Assembly (NCBI GenBank): GCA_016235805.1
Contig: JACRIY010000056.1
Coordinates: forward strand, 54,015-118,014
Direction of reading: 5' to 3'
Origin: Rhodocyclales bacterium
Lineage (GTDB): Bacteria > Pseudomonadota > Gammaproteobacteria > Burkholderiales > Rhodocyclaceae
DNA: 64,000 nucleotides
This document shows, in pieces, positions 1 through 9,068 of this stretch (position 1 is the stretch's first letter; every line of letters begins with the position of its first letter). The position numbers were made by a program, and so were the translations under genes. The notes under the pieces are model-generated. The model was given only the letters and a program-made list of their open reading frames with translations. It made no database searches and was not told the DNA's origin.

Positions 1-206
1 CCGAGACCCGCGATGCGCACGGCGAGGGATTCCCCAGCCTGGTCATCCGTGGTGTGTCCTTGCAGCCGGAAGACGCCTTCATCCTGACTCCGGAGGAAAT
101 TTGCAGCCATCTTGCGGGGCTGGACATTGCGCCCGCGACGCTCGACGCCCTGATGGCACGCCTGCGCACGATCCACGACGACTTCATGAAGCCGCTGGCG
201 GGCTAG
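1..206 (+). CDS. C-terminal end of an unidentified protein (5' part outside window)
   Basis: An open frame enters from the left edge and ends at TAG (204-206). It gives about 67 residues finishing in RLRTIHDDFMKPLAG. The visible part is soluble, acidic and probably helical, with no motif I recognise. The next gene, on the same strand, starts 55 bases downstream. The product cannot be named from this fragment. Confidence 0.6.
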   Translation, partial: ETRDAHGEGFPSLVIRGVSLQPEDAFILTPEEICSHLAGLDIAPATLDALMARLRTIHDDFMKPLAG

Positions 207-260
207 ACCGGTACAATCCAAGGACGCGTGGGCAGGCTAACGACGAGGAGTGGATTGCGG

Positions 261-920
261 ATGTCAGGCGGAAATTTCAAGCAGGACGTGTATGCCCAAC
301 TGGCAAGAGTGGCCAAGGCCGTCGGTCACGCCAACCGGCTGGAGCTGCTCGAGTTCGTGGCCCAGGGGCCGCGCGGCGTCGACGAACTGGCGCACATGAC
401 CCATCTGTCGGTCGCCAACGCCTCGAAGCACCTTCAAGAGCTGCGCCAGGCCGGCCTGGTCCGGGCGCGCAAGGAAGGCGTGCGGGTGTTTTACGAAGTG
501 GCGGGACCCGATGTGGTCGATCTGCTCGGCGCCTTGCGCACCGTGGCCGAAACGCGCGTCGCCGAAGTTTCACAACTCCTGCGCACCTACATCACGGCGC
601 GCGACGACCTCGAACCGATACCGGCGGAAGAACTCATGGAGCGCGCCCGGCTCGGCCTGGTCACCGTGCTCGACGTGCGTCCGCCCGAGGAATTCGCCTC
701 GGGCCACTTGCCGGGCGCCGTGAATATCACCCTGGAAGCCCTCGGCGGCCACCTCAAGCGCCTGCCCAAGGGGCGCGAGGTCATCGCCTACTGCCGCGGG
801 CCCTACTGCCTGCTGTCGGTGGATGCGGTGGCCCTGTTGCGAACCAAGGGTTACAAGGCGCGTCGCCTGGAGGATGGCTTTCCCGAGTGGAAGGCCGCCG
901 GCATGCCGGTCGAAGCCTGA
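261..920 (+). CDS. ArsR-family regulator fused to a rhodanese domain
   Basis: About 219 residues. The N-terminal ~100 residues form an ArsR/SmtB winged helix (LSVANASKHLQELRQAGLV is the recognition region). The C-terminal ~110 residues are a rhodanese domain (VLDVRPPEEFASGHLPGA) with active-site loop YCRGPYC, so the catalytic cysteine is present. Such fusions are known as transcription factors that probably sense reactive sulfur rather than metals; that role is inference here. The ATG at 261 (MSGGNF) is preferred over a GTG at 228 because the winged helix begins just after it; GAGGAG lies upstream at a rather long spacing. The next gene is convergent. Confidence 0.85.
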   Translation: MSGGNFKQDVYAQLARVAKAVGHANRLELLEFVAQGPRGVDELAHMTHLSVANASKHLQELRQAGLVRARKEGVRVFYEVAGPDVVDLLGALRTVAETRVAEVSQLLRTYITARDDLEPIPAEELMERARLGLVTVLDVRPPEEFASGHLPGAVNITLEALGGHLKRLPKGREVIAYCRGPYCLLSVDAVALLRTKGYKARRLEDGFPEWKAAGMPVEA

Positions 921-942
921 GGGCTGCAGCTACTCCGTTCTG

Positions 943-1422
943 CTAAAGGATTTCCACCACCCACTTGGTCACCGTGCCCGTGGCGTGTGCGCACTGGCCG
1001 CCGCGCGCGGTGTCGAAGGCCTGGTATTCGGCGGCATTCCACATGTCATAGGTGCGGCCGGTGAACTGCTGTTGCAGTTCGCGGCAGGTGACGCCGCCGA
1101 ACTCGGCGCGGAAGCGCTCGGTGAGTTCCCTCGCCTTCATGAAGTTGTTGATGTAGCGCCCCTTGTCGAGCTTGTCGCGGTCGCGGCCGAACTTCGCGCT
1201 CAGCGCCAGCAGTCCTCCGGTGAGCGCGCCGCAGACGCCTTCGCCGAGCAGGCCGCCGCCGCCGGACAGGCCATGGCTGGCTTTCACCGTCTGGTCGTCG
1301 ATGATGCCGACGGTTTCCTGCACCGTGGCGAGGACGCACTGCGGGCAGCAGCCGTAGTCGAGTTCGTATTGAGTGGCCTTGCGGTAGGCCTCATCGGCCA
1401 GCGCCTTGCGGTCGGTATCCAT
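943..1422 (-). CDS. C_GCAxxG_C_C family protein
   Basis: 159 residues. Cysteines are spaced as in the C_GCAxxG_C_C family: an N-terminal CCPQC, a central VCGALTGGLLAL motif, then single cysteines in TCREL and QCAH. The family is soluble and probably binds a metal or redox cofactor; its function is not established. Start ATG at 1420-1422 (MDTDRK). It converges with the ArsR-rhodanese gene and diverges from the HD-GYP gene, and looks monocistronic. Confidence 0.8.
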   Translation of the reverse strand: MDTDRKALADEAYRKATQYELDYGCCPQCVLATVQETVGIIDDQTVKASHGLSGGGGLLGEGVCGALTGGLLALSAKFGRDRDKLDKGRYINNFMKARELTERFRAEFGGVTCRELQQQFTGRTYDMWNAAEYQAFDTARGGQCAHATGTVTKWVVEIL

Positions 1423-1550
1423 GGCTTGTCCTTTTGTATTAGATAACGCTAATATACGACCATCTTCGGATCCTCGCAAATGTCCTTGATGGGCGGCAAT
1501 ACTTCGCACCTGAAAGGTTGACACTCGCGTAGTGTTTCCGTGTCATAGTC

Positions 1551-2897
1551 ATGCGTGAGGGGGTCGTAGCCTCCGCATTCAGCAAATTCGACAAGGCCAT
1601 GCCGGACAGCGAAGCAAAATTCATCGACGTCAATGACCTGCGGGTCGGCATGTACGTCTTCCTCGACCTGGACTGGATGAAGCATCCGTTCGCGCTCAAC
1701 AGCTTCCGGATTGCCTCGCTCGACCAGATCGAGACCATTCGTGGCTTCGGCATCGGGCAGATCCGCTGGTCGCCCGAGCAGAGCGATCCCGAACTCTTCC
1801 GCGAAAAGGAAAGGCCCCCCGCAGCGCCCAATGGCAACCTCGTCGCGCGCCAGGCCGTGGTCGATGCGGTGGTAGCCGAAGCCGAGGTTCTGCGCCAGCG
1901 TCGCCAGTTGCTGGCCGCCCAGCAGGAGGGACTGGCAGCCTGCGAGCGGCAGTTCACCGTGGCGGCACATGCCTTCCGCCAGGTAATGGAAAGCGCCGAC
2001 ACCCAGCCGGAAGCGGCGCGCAACAAAGCGGAGCAGATCGTCGGTGGCATGGTTGACAAGATGCTGGAACAGGAAGAGTCGGACATCCGCCTGCTGTCCG
2101 AGAACGCCGGCGAAAAGTCCTCCCTGCATGCCGTCAACGTCACCGTCATCGCCCTGCTGCTGGGCAAGACCCTGGGCCTCGGCGCGGAGGAGTTGACGGA
2201 TCTCGGCACCGGTGCACTGTTGCACGACATCGGCAAGATGCGCCTGGCCGAACGCCTGCGTTGGCCAGATCCGGATTTCAACGCCGCCGAACTCGAACTG
2301 CACCGCGAGCACGTCGCGCACGGCCTTGCCATAGGCCAGGCGATGCAACTCGCGCCGCGCGCTCTCGCCGTGATCGCGGAACACCACGAACTGGCCGACG
2401 GCAGCGGCTATCCGCGCCGCCTGGCGGGCGAGGCCATTGCGCTGCCGGCGCGCATCTGCGCGCTGGTCAACCAGTACGACAATCTGTGCAACCCGCAGAA
2501 TCCGACGCTCGCCCTGACACCGCACAACGCCCTGTCGCAGATCTACGCGCAGATGCGGCGGCACTACGATCCCGAGGTGCTGACTCCTTTCATCCGCATG
2601 ATGGGCGTCTATCCGCCCGGCTCGGCGGTGGAACTGACCGACGGACGCTATGCGCTGGTGGTCTCGGTGAACTCGCTGCGGCCGCTGAAGCCGCGCATCG
2701 TCATCTTCGAGCCGCGCGTACCGCGTGCCGAAGCCATGGTCGAGGACCTCGAACAGTTGCCGACGATCGGCATTCGCCGCAGCCTCAAGCCGCTGCAATT
2801 GCCGCGCGCGGTGTATGACTACCTGTCGCCGCGCAAGCGCCTCTGCTACTACTTCGAGCGGGCGCGCCCGAATGGCGAAAGCGAGGTGCCGACATGA
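1551..2897 (+). CDS. HD-GYP domain protein with N-terminal DUF3391
   Basis: 448 residues, cytoplasmic. Residues ~20-90 match DUF3391 (DLRVGMYVFLDLDWMKHPF). A helical linker follows, then an HD-GYP domain from about residue 190 with LLHDIGK and HHELADGSGYPRRL, so the metal-binding HD and the HHE/GYP signature are intact. HD-GYP proteins hydrolyse cyclic di-GMP. The stop overlaps the start of the histidine kinase (ATGA), implying translational coupling and a shared signalling output. ATG 1551 is used; ATG 1599 (MPDSEAKF) is an alternative because the conserved domain begins only after it. Confidence 0.88.
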   Translation: MREGVVASAFSKFDKAMPDSEAKFIDVNDLRVGMYVFLDLDWMKHPFALNSFRIASLDQIETIRGFGIGQIRWSPEQSDPELFREKERPPAAPNGNLVARQAVVDAVVAEAEVLRQRRQLLAAQQEGLAACERQFTVAAHAFRQVMESADTQPEAARNKAEQIVGGMVDKMLEQEESDIRLLSENAGEKSSLHAVNVTVIALLLGKTLGLGAEELTDLGTGALLHDIGKMRLAERLRWPDPDFNAAELELHREHVAHGLAIGQAMQLAPRALAVIAEHHELADGSGYPRRLAGEAIALPARICALVNQYDNLCNPQNPTLALTPHNALSQIYAQMRRHYDPEVLTPFIRMMGVYPPGSAVELTDGRYALVVSVNSLRPLKPRIVIFEPRVPRAEAMVEDLEQLPTIGIRRSLKPLQLPRAVYDYLSPRKRLCYYFERARPNGESEVPT

Positions 2898-4867
2898 CCC
2901 TGCCCGCCTGGCTGCCGCTGATCGAGGGCCTCGCCAACGCCGTGTGGATCGTCGATCCGGCGTCGCTGCGGGTGGTCGCCGTGAACCAGGCCGCTACCGA
3001 CCTGCTCGGAGTGCCCGCCGCGACGCTGGTCGGCAAGGCTGCGCTGGATCTGGCGGCGACTCCCGAAGATGTCTTCTTCTGGGAAGAGGTGGCGCGTGGC
3101 CAGAGCGACCGCATCCGCTCGGAAACCCTGCTGGTGCGCGCCGACGGCAGTACCGTGCATGTCGAGCGCACGGTCAGCCGGATCACCCTGGCCGACGGCG
3201 AAAGCATCTTCGTCGTCGACCTGCGCGACCAGTCCGCCGAGCGGCGCACCGAGGCCGACCTGGAACGCTTGCTGGCCGAACTGCGCGCCACGCTGGAATC
3301 GACCGCCGATGGCATCCTCGTCACCGACATGCATGGCGCGATCCGCAACTACAACCGGCGCTTCGCCGAACTGTGGAACCTGCCGCACGACCTGGTGATC
3401 CGGCGCGACGATGCCGCGATCCAGAAGTGGATGGCGCAGGGCGTGCTCGACCCCGCCACCTATGCCGATCGCCTTGCGGCGATCGCGGCCGAGCCGCTGA
3501 TGGAAACCAGTGACGTGTTGTCCTTGCGTTCGGGCAGCACGCTGGAACGCGTCACGCTGCCGCAGTACGCGCGCGGCCGGCCGATCGGCCGCGTATTCTC
3601 GTTTCGCGACATCACCAACCTCAAGCAGGCCGAACGCTCCCTGCGCGAAGCCAACGAAAACCTGGAAGCGCGGGTCGTGGAGCGCACCGCCGAACTGGTG
3701 ATCGCCAAGAACCAGGCCGAGGCCGCCAGCATCGCCAAGAGCGCCTTCCTCGCCAACATGAGCCACGAAATCCGTACGCCGATGAACGCCATCATCGGCA
3801 TGACCAGCCTGCTGCGCCGATCGGGCGTCACGCCCAAGCAGGAGGAGCGGCTGGACAAGATCGGTGCGGCGAGCGAACACCTGCTGGATATCATCAACGC
3901 CATCCTCGACATTTCCAAGATCGAGGCCGGCAAGTTCGAGCTCGAGCAGACTGCGGTCGATGTCGGCGCCATAACCTCCAACGTGGCGTCGATGCTGTTC
4001 GAGCGCGCGCAGGCCAAGAAGCTGAAGCTGATCGTCGAGACCCAGCAGTTGTCCGACCACCTGCTGGGCGATCCGACCCGGCTGCAGCAGGCCCTGCTCA
4101 ACTACGCCACCAACGCGATCAAGTTCACCGAGCGCGGCACCGTCGTGCTGCGTACCCGGGTGCAGGATGAATTCGCCGACGGGGTTCTGGTGCGCTTCGA
4201 GGTCCAGGACACCGGCATCGGCATCGACGCGCAGGCGGTGGCCAGGCTGTTCGCCACCTTCGAGCAGGCGGACAACTCGACCACTCGCAAGTACGGTGGT
4301 ACCGGCCTCGGCCTCGCCATCACGCGGCGCCTGGCCGAACTGATGGGCGGCAGCGCGGGCGTCGATAGCGAACCGGGCGCAGGCAGCACGTTCTGGTTTA
4401 CCGCCCACCTTGCGAAGGGCCGCCCCGAAGCCGCCGCTGCCCCCGTCGCGCGCGACGAGGGCTCGGGCGGCGTCCCGCTCGCAGAAGCCGACCGGCGGCG
4501 CATCCTGCTGGTCGAGGACGACCCGATGAATCGCGAGATCGCGGTCGTGGTGCTCGAAGACGCCGGCCTCATCGTCGATGCGGCAGCGGACGGAGACATT
4601 GCCGTGGAGATGGCGGCTGGACATCCCTACGCGCTGATCCTGATGGACATACAGATGCCGGTAATGGGCGGCATCGAAGCCACCAAACGCATCCGCGCTT
4701 CGGCCAATGGCGCCACGGTGCCGATCGTCGCCGTCACCGCCAACGCGTTCTCCGAGGACAAGGCGCGCTGCTTCGCGGCCGGGATGAACGACTTCATCTC
4801 GAAGCCGTTCAATCCGGACAAGCTGTTTGCGATAATTCGCAAGTGGTTGCCCGACGGCGACGCCTGA
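2894..4867 (+). CDS. Hybrid sensor histidine kinase/response regulator
   Basis: 657 residues with no membrane segment, so probably a cytoplasmic sensor. Order: a PAS-like domain (~10-110), a second PAS (~125-250), a coiled coil (~250-280), HisKA with NMSHEIRTP (His291), HATPase_c with DTGIGI and GGTGLGLAITRRL, and a C-terminal receiver domain starting LLVEDD with phosphoacceptor Asp585 (LMDIQMPVMGG) and the conserved Lys in SKPF. No HPt domain is present, so the phosphate probably returns to the core or moves to a separate partner. It overlaps the HD-GYP gene by four bases, so the pair probably links a sensory input to c-di-GMP turnover. Confidence 0.93.
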   Translation: MTLPAWLPLIEGLANAVWIVDPASLRVVAVNQAATDLLGVPAATLVGKAALDLAATPEDVFFWEEVARGQSDRIRSETLLVRADGSTVHVERTVSRITLADGESIFVVDLRDQSAERRTEADLERLLAELRATLESTADGILVTDMHGAIRNYNRRFAELWNLPHDLVIRRDDAAIQKWMAQGVLDPATYADRLAAIAAEPLMETSDVLSLRSGSTLERVTLPQYARGRPIGRVFSFRDITNLKQAERSLREANENLEARVVERTAELVIAKNQAEAASIAKSAFLANMSHEIRTPMNAIIGMTSLLRRSGVTPKQEERLDKIGAASEHLLDIINAILDISKIEAGKFELEQTAVDVGAITSNVASMLFERAQAKKLKLIVETQQLSDHLLGDPTRLQQALLNYATNAIKFTERGTVVLRTRVQDEFADGVLVRFEVQDTGIGIDAQAVARLFATFEQADNSTTRKYGGTGLGLAITRRLAELMGGSAGVDSEPGAGSTFWFTAHLAKGRPEAAAAPVARDEGSGGVPLAEADRRRILLVEDDPMNREIAVVVLEDAGLIVDAAADGDIAVEMAAGHPYALILMDIQMPVMGGIEATKRIRASANGATVPIVAVTANAFSEDKARCFAAGMNDFISKPFNPDKLFAIIRKWLPDGDA

Positions 4868-4934
4868 CGCGTTGGCCGGCGTCACCGGCGCTGCAACGCT
4901 GCAGCGCGCCATCAGGAAAAGAGGACTCCAGGCC

Positions 4935-6131
4935 ATGACCGAATCCAGCGGAACCCGCAAGGGCTTCAATACACGCGCCATCCACCACGCCTATGACCCC
5001 TACGCGGGCCACGGCTCGCTGAATCCGCCGCTGTATCTGAGCTCGACCTACACCTTCCCGACCGTCGAGGACGGCGCCGCGCGCTTCGCCGGCGAGCAGG
5101 CCGGCTACGTCTATTCGCGCGTCGGCAACCCGACCACGCATCTGCTGGAACAGCGCATCGCCGACCTCGAAGGCGGCGAGGCCGCCGTGGTCACCGGCTC
5201 GGGGCAGGGCGCCACCACCTCGCTGCTGTGGACGCTGCTTGCGCCCGGCGACGAGGTCATCGCCGACAAGACGCTCTACGGCTGCACCTTCGGCTTCCTC
5301 AACCATGGGCTGGCCAAGTTCGGCGTCAAGATCACCCACCTCGACCTCACCGACCCGCGCAATCTCGAAGCCGCGATCGGCCCGCAGACGAAGATCGTGT
5401 TCTTCGAGTCGCCGGCCAACCCCAACATGCGCCTGGTCGACATCCCGGCAATCTGTGCCATCGCGCATCGCCACGGCGCTTTGGTGGTGGTGGACAACAC
5501 CTATTGCACGCCCTACCTGCAGCGCCCGATCGAACTGGGCGCCGACTACGTGCTGCATTCCGCGACCAAGTACCTCGGCGGCCACGGCGACCTGATCGCC
5601 GGTGCCATCGTCGGGCCGCAGGAACCGCTGCTGCAGGTGCGCTTCCACGGCCTCAAGGACATGACCGGCGCGGTGCTGTCGTCGCAGGATGCCTTCCTCA
5701 TCCTGCGCGGCATCAAGACGCTGTCGCTGCGCATGCACCGCCACAGCGAGAATGCGCAGGGCATCGCCGAATTCCTCGCGCGCCATCCCAAGGTGGCGGT
5801 CTGCCATTACCCCGGGCTGGAATCCTTTCCGCAGCGCGAACTGGCAAAGCGCCAGATGAAGCTGCCCGGCGGCATGCTGGCCTTCGAACTCAAGGGCGGC
5901 ATCGAGGCCGGGCGCCGCTTCATGAACGCGCTGCAACTCATCACGCGCGCCGTCAGCCTCGGCGATGCCGAGAGCCTGGCCCAGCATCCGGCCAGCATGA
6001 CGCATTCCTTCTACACGCCGGAACAGCGCATGGAACACCTTATCGCCGAAGGCCTGGTGCGCATTTCGGCCGGGCTGGAAGACCTCGACGACCTGCTGGC
6101 CGACGTGAAGCAGGCGCTGGATGCCGCGTGA
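4935..6131 (+). CDS. megL: Methionine gamma-lyase (PLP-dependent)
   Basis: 398 residues, Cys/Met metabolism PLP enzyme family. The pyridoxal lysine is Lys212 (SATKYLGGHGD). Cys117 in LYGCTFGF is the position that separates methionine gamma-lyases (Cys116 in the Pseudomonas enzyme) from cystathionine gamma-synthases and lyases. The expected reaction is methionine to 2-oxobutyrate, methanethiol and ammonia. The start at 4935 (MTESSG) follows AGGACTCCAGG. O-acetylhomoserine sulfhydrylase is a less likely alternative. A short dispersed repeat follows the stop. Confidence 0.85.
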   Translation: MTESSGTRKGFNTRAIHHAYDPYAGHGSLNPPLYLSSTYTFPTVEDGAARFAGEQAGYVYSRVGNPTTHLLEQRIADLEGGEAAVVTGSGQGATTSLLWTLLAPGDEVIADKTLYGCTFGFLNHGLAKFGVKITHLDLTDPRNLEAAIGPQTKIVFFESPANPNMRLVDIPAICAIAHRHGALVVVDNTYCTPYLQRPIELGADYVLHSATKYLGGHGDLIAGAIVGPQEPLLQVRFHGLKDMTGAVLSSQDAFLILRGIKTLSLRMHRHSENAQGIAEFLARHPKVAVCHYPGLESFPQRELAKRQMKLPGGMLAFELKGGIEAGRRFMNALQLITRAVSLGDAESLAQHPASMTHSFYTPEQRMEHLIAEGLVRISAGLEDLDDLLADVKQALDAA

Positions 6132-6141
6132 CACGTTAATC

Positions 6142-6165
6142 GCCGTGCCGCCACCGCCGACTTTT
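6142..6165 (+). repeat. Short dispersed repeat, copy 1
   Basis: GCCGTGCCGCCACCGCCGACTTTT, written here in two parts: GCCGTGCCGCCA then CCGCCGACTTTT. It lies just after megL. It shares the CCGACTTTT end and the GCCGTG start with the other copies. Confidence 0.7.
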
Positions 6166-6239
6166 GCGGCACGCCTACCGAATGATCCATTCCGCGACCA
6201 CCTTTGTTGGTCGCGGACGCATTGAACCGGAGTCCTGAA

Positions 6240-7502
6240 ATGCCCATCGAGCTTGCCGAAAAATATCGCGGCACCGCCCACGGCGAAGAAGCCGCCGCCA
6301 TCCTCGGCGCCTGCGTCCAGTGCGGCCAATGCACGGTCAATTGCCCCACCTTCCGCATCCTCAACGACGACTGGGACAGCCCGCGCGGGCGCATCAGCCT
6401 GATCCGCCAGTTGTTCGAGGGCCAGCCCAGCGGCTCGGACCTGCAACTGCACCTCGACCGCTGCCTGACCTGCCGCTCCTGCGAGGCGATGTGCCCGGAG
6501 GGCGTGCGTTTCGGCCGCCTGCTCGACATCACGCGCGAGCAGATCGAACCGGTGGCGAAGCGCGGCACCAGGGAGCGCCTGCTGCGCCGCGCGCTGCGCG
6601 CCGTGGTGCCCTACCGCGCCCGCTTCACCGCGCTGCTGCGGGTCGGCCAGGCGCTACGCGGCGTCCTGCCCGCCGCCCTGCGCGCCAGGGTGCCGCAAAA
6701 GCGCGCGGCGGGGCCCTGGCCCGCCGCCGCCCACGCGCGCACCATGCTGGTCTGGCAGGGCTGCGTGCAGCCGGCCATCGCGCCCGACATCAACGCCGCC
6801 ACGGCGCGCGTGCTCGACCGCTGCGGCATCCGCCTGGTGGCGGCCAAGGCCGGCTGTTGCGGCGCGCTGAGCTATCACATGGCCGAAACCGGCGAGGCGC
6901 GCGACTTCATGCGGCGCAACATCGACGCCTGCTGGCCGCAGATCGAGGCCGGCGCCGAAGCCATCGTCATGACCGCCAGCGGCTGCGGCGCCCATGTGCG
7001 CGACTACGGCGCGCTGCTGGCCGACGATCCGCAATACGCAGACAAGGCGCGGCGCTTTTCGGAACTGAGCAAGGACATCGCCGAGATCATCAGCGACGAA
7101 CTCGCCGCCGGGCGCCTGCCGGCCATCCCGCCGCAGCCGCGCTCACCCGACCGGCGCGTTGCCTACCAGTCGCCGTGCAGCCTGCAGCACGCACAGAAGC
7201 TCAAGGGCGTGGTGGAACGCCTGCTCAAGCACGCCGGCTACACGCCGACCCCGGTCGCCTATCCCTTCATGTGCTGCGGCTCGGCCGGCAGCTACGCCAT
7301 CCTGCAGCCGGAAATCTCCGGCGCGCTGCGCGCGGCCAAGCTCGACACGCTGCTGTCGACGCGGCCCAAGATGATCGTCACCGCCAACATCGGCTGCCTG
7401 ACCCACCTCGCCGAAGCCTCGCCGCTGCCGGTGCGGCACTGGATCGAACTGCTCGACGAAACGCTGGCGGCGACTGCACAGGCGAAGTCCGGCGCGGCAT
7501 AA
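6240..7502 (+). CDS. glcF: GlcF-like iron-sulfur subunit (glycolate oxidase type)
   Basis: 420 residues. Two N-terminal 4Fe-4S ferredoxin motifs (CVQCGQCTVNCP and CLTCRSCEAMCP) are followed by two CCG domains (CCGALSYHMAETGEA and CCGSAGSYAI), the layout of GlcF, the electron-transferring subunit of glycolate dehydrogenase. The start at 6240 (MPIELAEKY) has GGAG upstream. The flavoprotein partners GlcD and GlcE are not adjacent, so this subunit must pair with proteins encoded elsewhere, or serve a related 2-hydroxyacid oxidase. Confidence 0.85.
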   Translation: MPIELAEKYRGTAHGEEAAAILGACVQCGQCTVNCPTFRILNDDWDSPRGRISLIRQLFEGQPSGSDLQLHLDRCLTCRSCEAMCPEGVRFGRLLDITREQIEPVAKRGTRERLLRRALRAVVPYRARFTALLRVGQALRGVLPAALRARVPQKRAAGPWPAAAHARTMLVWQGCVQPAIAPDINAATARVLDRCGIRLVAAKAGCCGALSYHMAETGEARDFMRRNIDACWPQIEAGAEAIVMTASGCGAHVRDYGALLADDPQYADKARRFSELSKDIAEIISDELAAGRLPAIPPQPRSPDRRVAYQSPCSLQHAQKLKGVVERLLKHAGYTPTPVAYPFMCCGSAGSYAILQPEISGALRAAKLDTLLSTRPKMIVTANIGCLTHLAEASPLPVRHWIELLDETLAATAQAKSGAA

Positions 7503-7506
7503 GCCG

Positions 7507-7731
7507 TCACGCCGGCGGCTTGCCTTTGGCGCGGGCCAGCTTGAGCGCAAGCAGCAGCGCCGGCAGCAGGTGCCAGAACACGTCGAAGATGTCCAGCGGT
7601 CGCGTCAGGCGTCCTTCGCCGAGCATGCGAAATTTTTCCACCAGGTGCGGCTCGGGCACGAAGGGCGCGCCGAGCATGAACACCGTCGCGACGACCAGCA
7701 CGGCCAGCGGAATCTGGTCCAGAATTTTCAT
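7507..7731 (-). CDS. Small two-helix membrane protein
   Basis: 74 residues. One hydrophobic helix at ~8-25 (PLAVLVVATVFMLGAPF) and a second at ~50-66 (VFWHLLPALLLALKLA), with a short basic tail. No family is recognised with certainty. It converges with glcF, five bases from that stop, and starts about 70 bases from the next gene, with a dispersed repeat upstream. Confidence 0.65.
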   Translation of the reverse strand: MKILDQIPLAVLVVATVFMLGAPFVPEPHLVEKFRMLGEGRLTRPLDIFDVFWHLLPALLLALKLARAKGKPPA

Positions 7732-7768
7732 GGGAATGCTCCGGTTGATGGCTGGGGAGCGCTGCGTT

Positions 7769-7792
7769 GCCGTATCGCCGTCGCCGACTTTT
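7769..7792 (+). repeat. Short dispersed repeat, copy 2
   Basis: GCCGTATCGCCG followed by TCGCCGACTTTT. It lies between the small membrane protein and the alpha/beta hydrolase, ending a few bases beyond the hydrolase stop codon, where it could also act as transcript-end structure. Confidence 0.75.
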
Positions 7793-7800
7793 GAATCGCC

Positions 7801-8604
7801 TTAGCCACCGAGCGCCTCGACGATCGCCGGCGCCGCGGTCGAATCCTGCACGAAGAACAGGTGGCCGCCCTCGAATTCGCGATGGCTCGCGCCGGCGATG
7901 CGCTGCGCCAGGCGTCGCTGCACGTCGGGCGCGGCGATTGCGTCGTGGCGGCCGGCGAACACGCTGACGGGCAGCGCTAGCGCGGGCAGCCTGTCCCAGG
8001 TGTCGTGGTGCCGCCGCGCTTCCATCTGGCGCCGGGCGCCGTCGCGCGCGGCGGGGTCTTCGTCGGCCAGGCGCAGCGCGGCCAGACCGTCATCGACCAT
8101 GCCCTGCCACAGCGTCGCGTGCGCGGCCTGCCATTGCGGCGTACGGCGGGCGTCGGCCAGTTCGAGGAAGCGGCGCACGCGCGTCGCATCGTCCAGCGCC
8201 GCCAGTTCGTGCATCGGGAACGAGATCCCGCCCGCACCGCCGGCGCTGGTCGACATCAGCACCAGGCGCGTCACGCGGGATGCATGGCGCAGCGCCAGTT
8301 CCTGCGCCACCATGCCGCCGAAGGAATAACCCAGCACCGCCGCGCTGTCCCAGCCCAGCGCCGCCATCAGGCCGGCGGCATCGTCGGCGTAGTCGGCCAT
8401 GCTGTAGTCGTGCGCGGGCTTGCCGCTGCGGCCCATGCCGCGCTGGTCGAAGGCCAATACGGTGAAGCGTTCGGCCAGCCGCCGGTCGAACTCGGTCCGC
8501 TGCCGCCGCAGGTCGCCGCCGGTGCCCCAGATCTTCAGCAGGCGCGGGCCGCTGCCGGCCAACTCGTAACAGAGCTTGATGTCGCCGACGCGAACGAAGG
8601 GCAT
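7801..8604 (-). CDS. Alpha/beta-fold hydrolase
   Basis: 267 residues, cytoplasmic. The nucleophile elbow is GYSFGG (about residue 92), the acid is probably the Asp in FAGRHDAI and the catalytic His lies in GGHLFF near the C-terminus. FDQRGMGRSGKP is the usual oxyanion-side motif. The substrate cannot be inferred. It is followed in the same orientation by the HIT gene upstream (spacing 5 bases), suggesting one transcript covering 9377 down to 7801. Confidence 0.85.
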   Translation of the reverse strand: MPFVRVGDIKLCYELAGSGPRLLKIWGTGGDLRRQRTEFDRRLAERFTVLAFDQRGMGRSGKPAHDYSMADYADDAAGLMAALGWDSAAVLGYSFGGMVAQELALRHASRVTRLVLMSTSAGGAGGISFPMHELAALDDATRVRRFLELADARRTPQWQAAHATLWQGMVDDGLAALRLADEDPAARDGARRQMEARRHHDTWDRLPALALPVSVFAGRHDAIAAPDVQRRLAQRIAGASHREFEGGHLFFVQDSTAAPAIVEALGG

Positions 8605-8609
8605 GCCGC

Positions 8610-9053
8610 TCAGCCCGCCAGCGCCGCGCGCAGGCGTGCCGCGTAGGCCTCCAGCGTTGCGCGCGGCGGGTCCTTGCGCGGCCAGGAAAACGTGATGCCG
8701 TCGCCGGCGTGGCGCGGCACGACATGCAGGTGGAAGTGGAATACGGTCTGTTCGCCTTCCTTGCCGTTGGCCTGCAACAGCGTTATGCCGGGCGGGTCGA
8801 AGGCATCCTTCGCCGCCTGCGCGACCTTCTGCGCGGTACGCATCGCGGCAGCGGCTTCGTCGGGCGTAAGGTCGAGCAGGGTGGCGGCATGGCGCTTGAC
8901 CGCCACCAGCACGTGGCCGGGATTGACCTGGCCGAGGTCCATGAAGGCCAGCGTCAGCTCGTCTTCATAAACGCGGGTGGCGGGAATCTCGCCGGCGACG
9001 AGGCGGCAGAACAGGCACTGGCCGGGCGGCGTGGGATCGATGAAATTTGGCAT
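8610..9053 (-). CDS. HIT family nucleotide-binding protein
   Basis: 147 residues. The histidine triad is HFHLHVVP, with family features CLFCRLVAGEIPATRVYED and NPGHVLVAVKRHAATL. HIT proteins hydrolyse or transfer nucleoside phosphoramidates and dinucleotides. CxxC near the N-terminus may bind zinc. It lies between the thiamine-binding-like gene and the hydrolase on the minus strand. Confidence 0.88.
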   Translation of the reverse strand: MPNFIDPTPPGQCLFCRLVAGEIPATRVYEDELTLAFMDLGQVNPGHVLVAVKRHAATLLDLTPDEAAAAMRTAQKVAQAAKDAFDPPGITLLQANGKEGEQTVFHFHLHVVPRHAGDGITFSWPRKDPPRATLEAYAARLRAALAG

Positions 9054-9068
9054 GGGGTGCGGCCTGCT

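Noticed and set aside
2849..4981. A 710-codon open frame on the minus strand opposite the histidine kinase
   Set aside because: It mirrors the kinase gene in high-GC DNA and its translation is rich in Arg/Gly/His without domain motifs; the plus strand has all kinase motifs.
4809..6452. A 547-codon minus-strand open frame opposite megL
   Set aside because: Shadow of the PLP enzyme gene, no motif.
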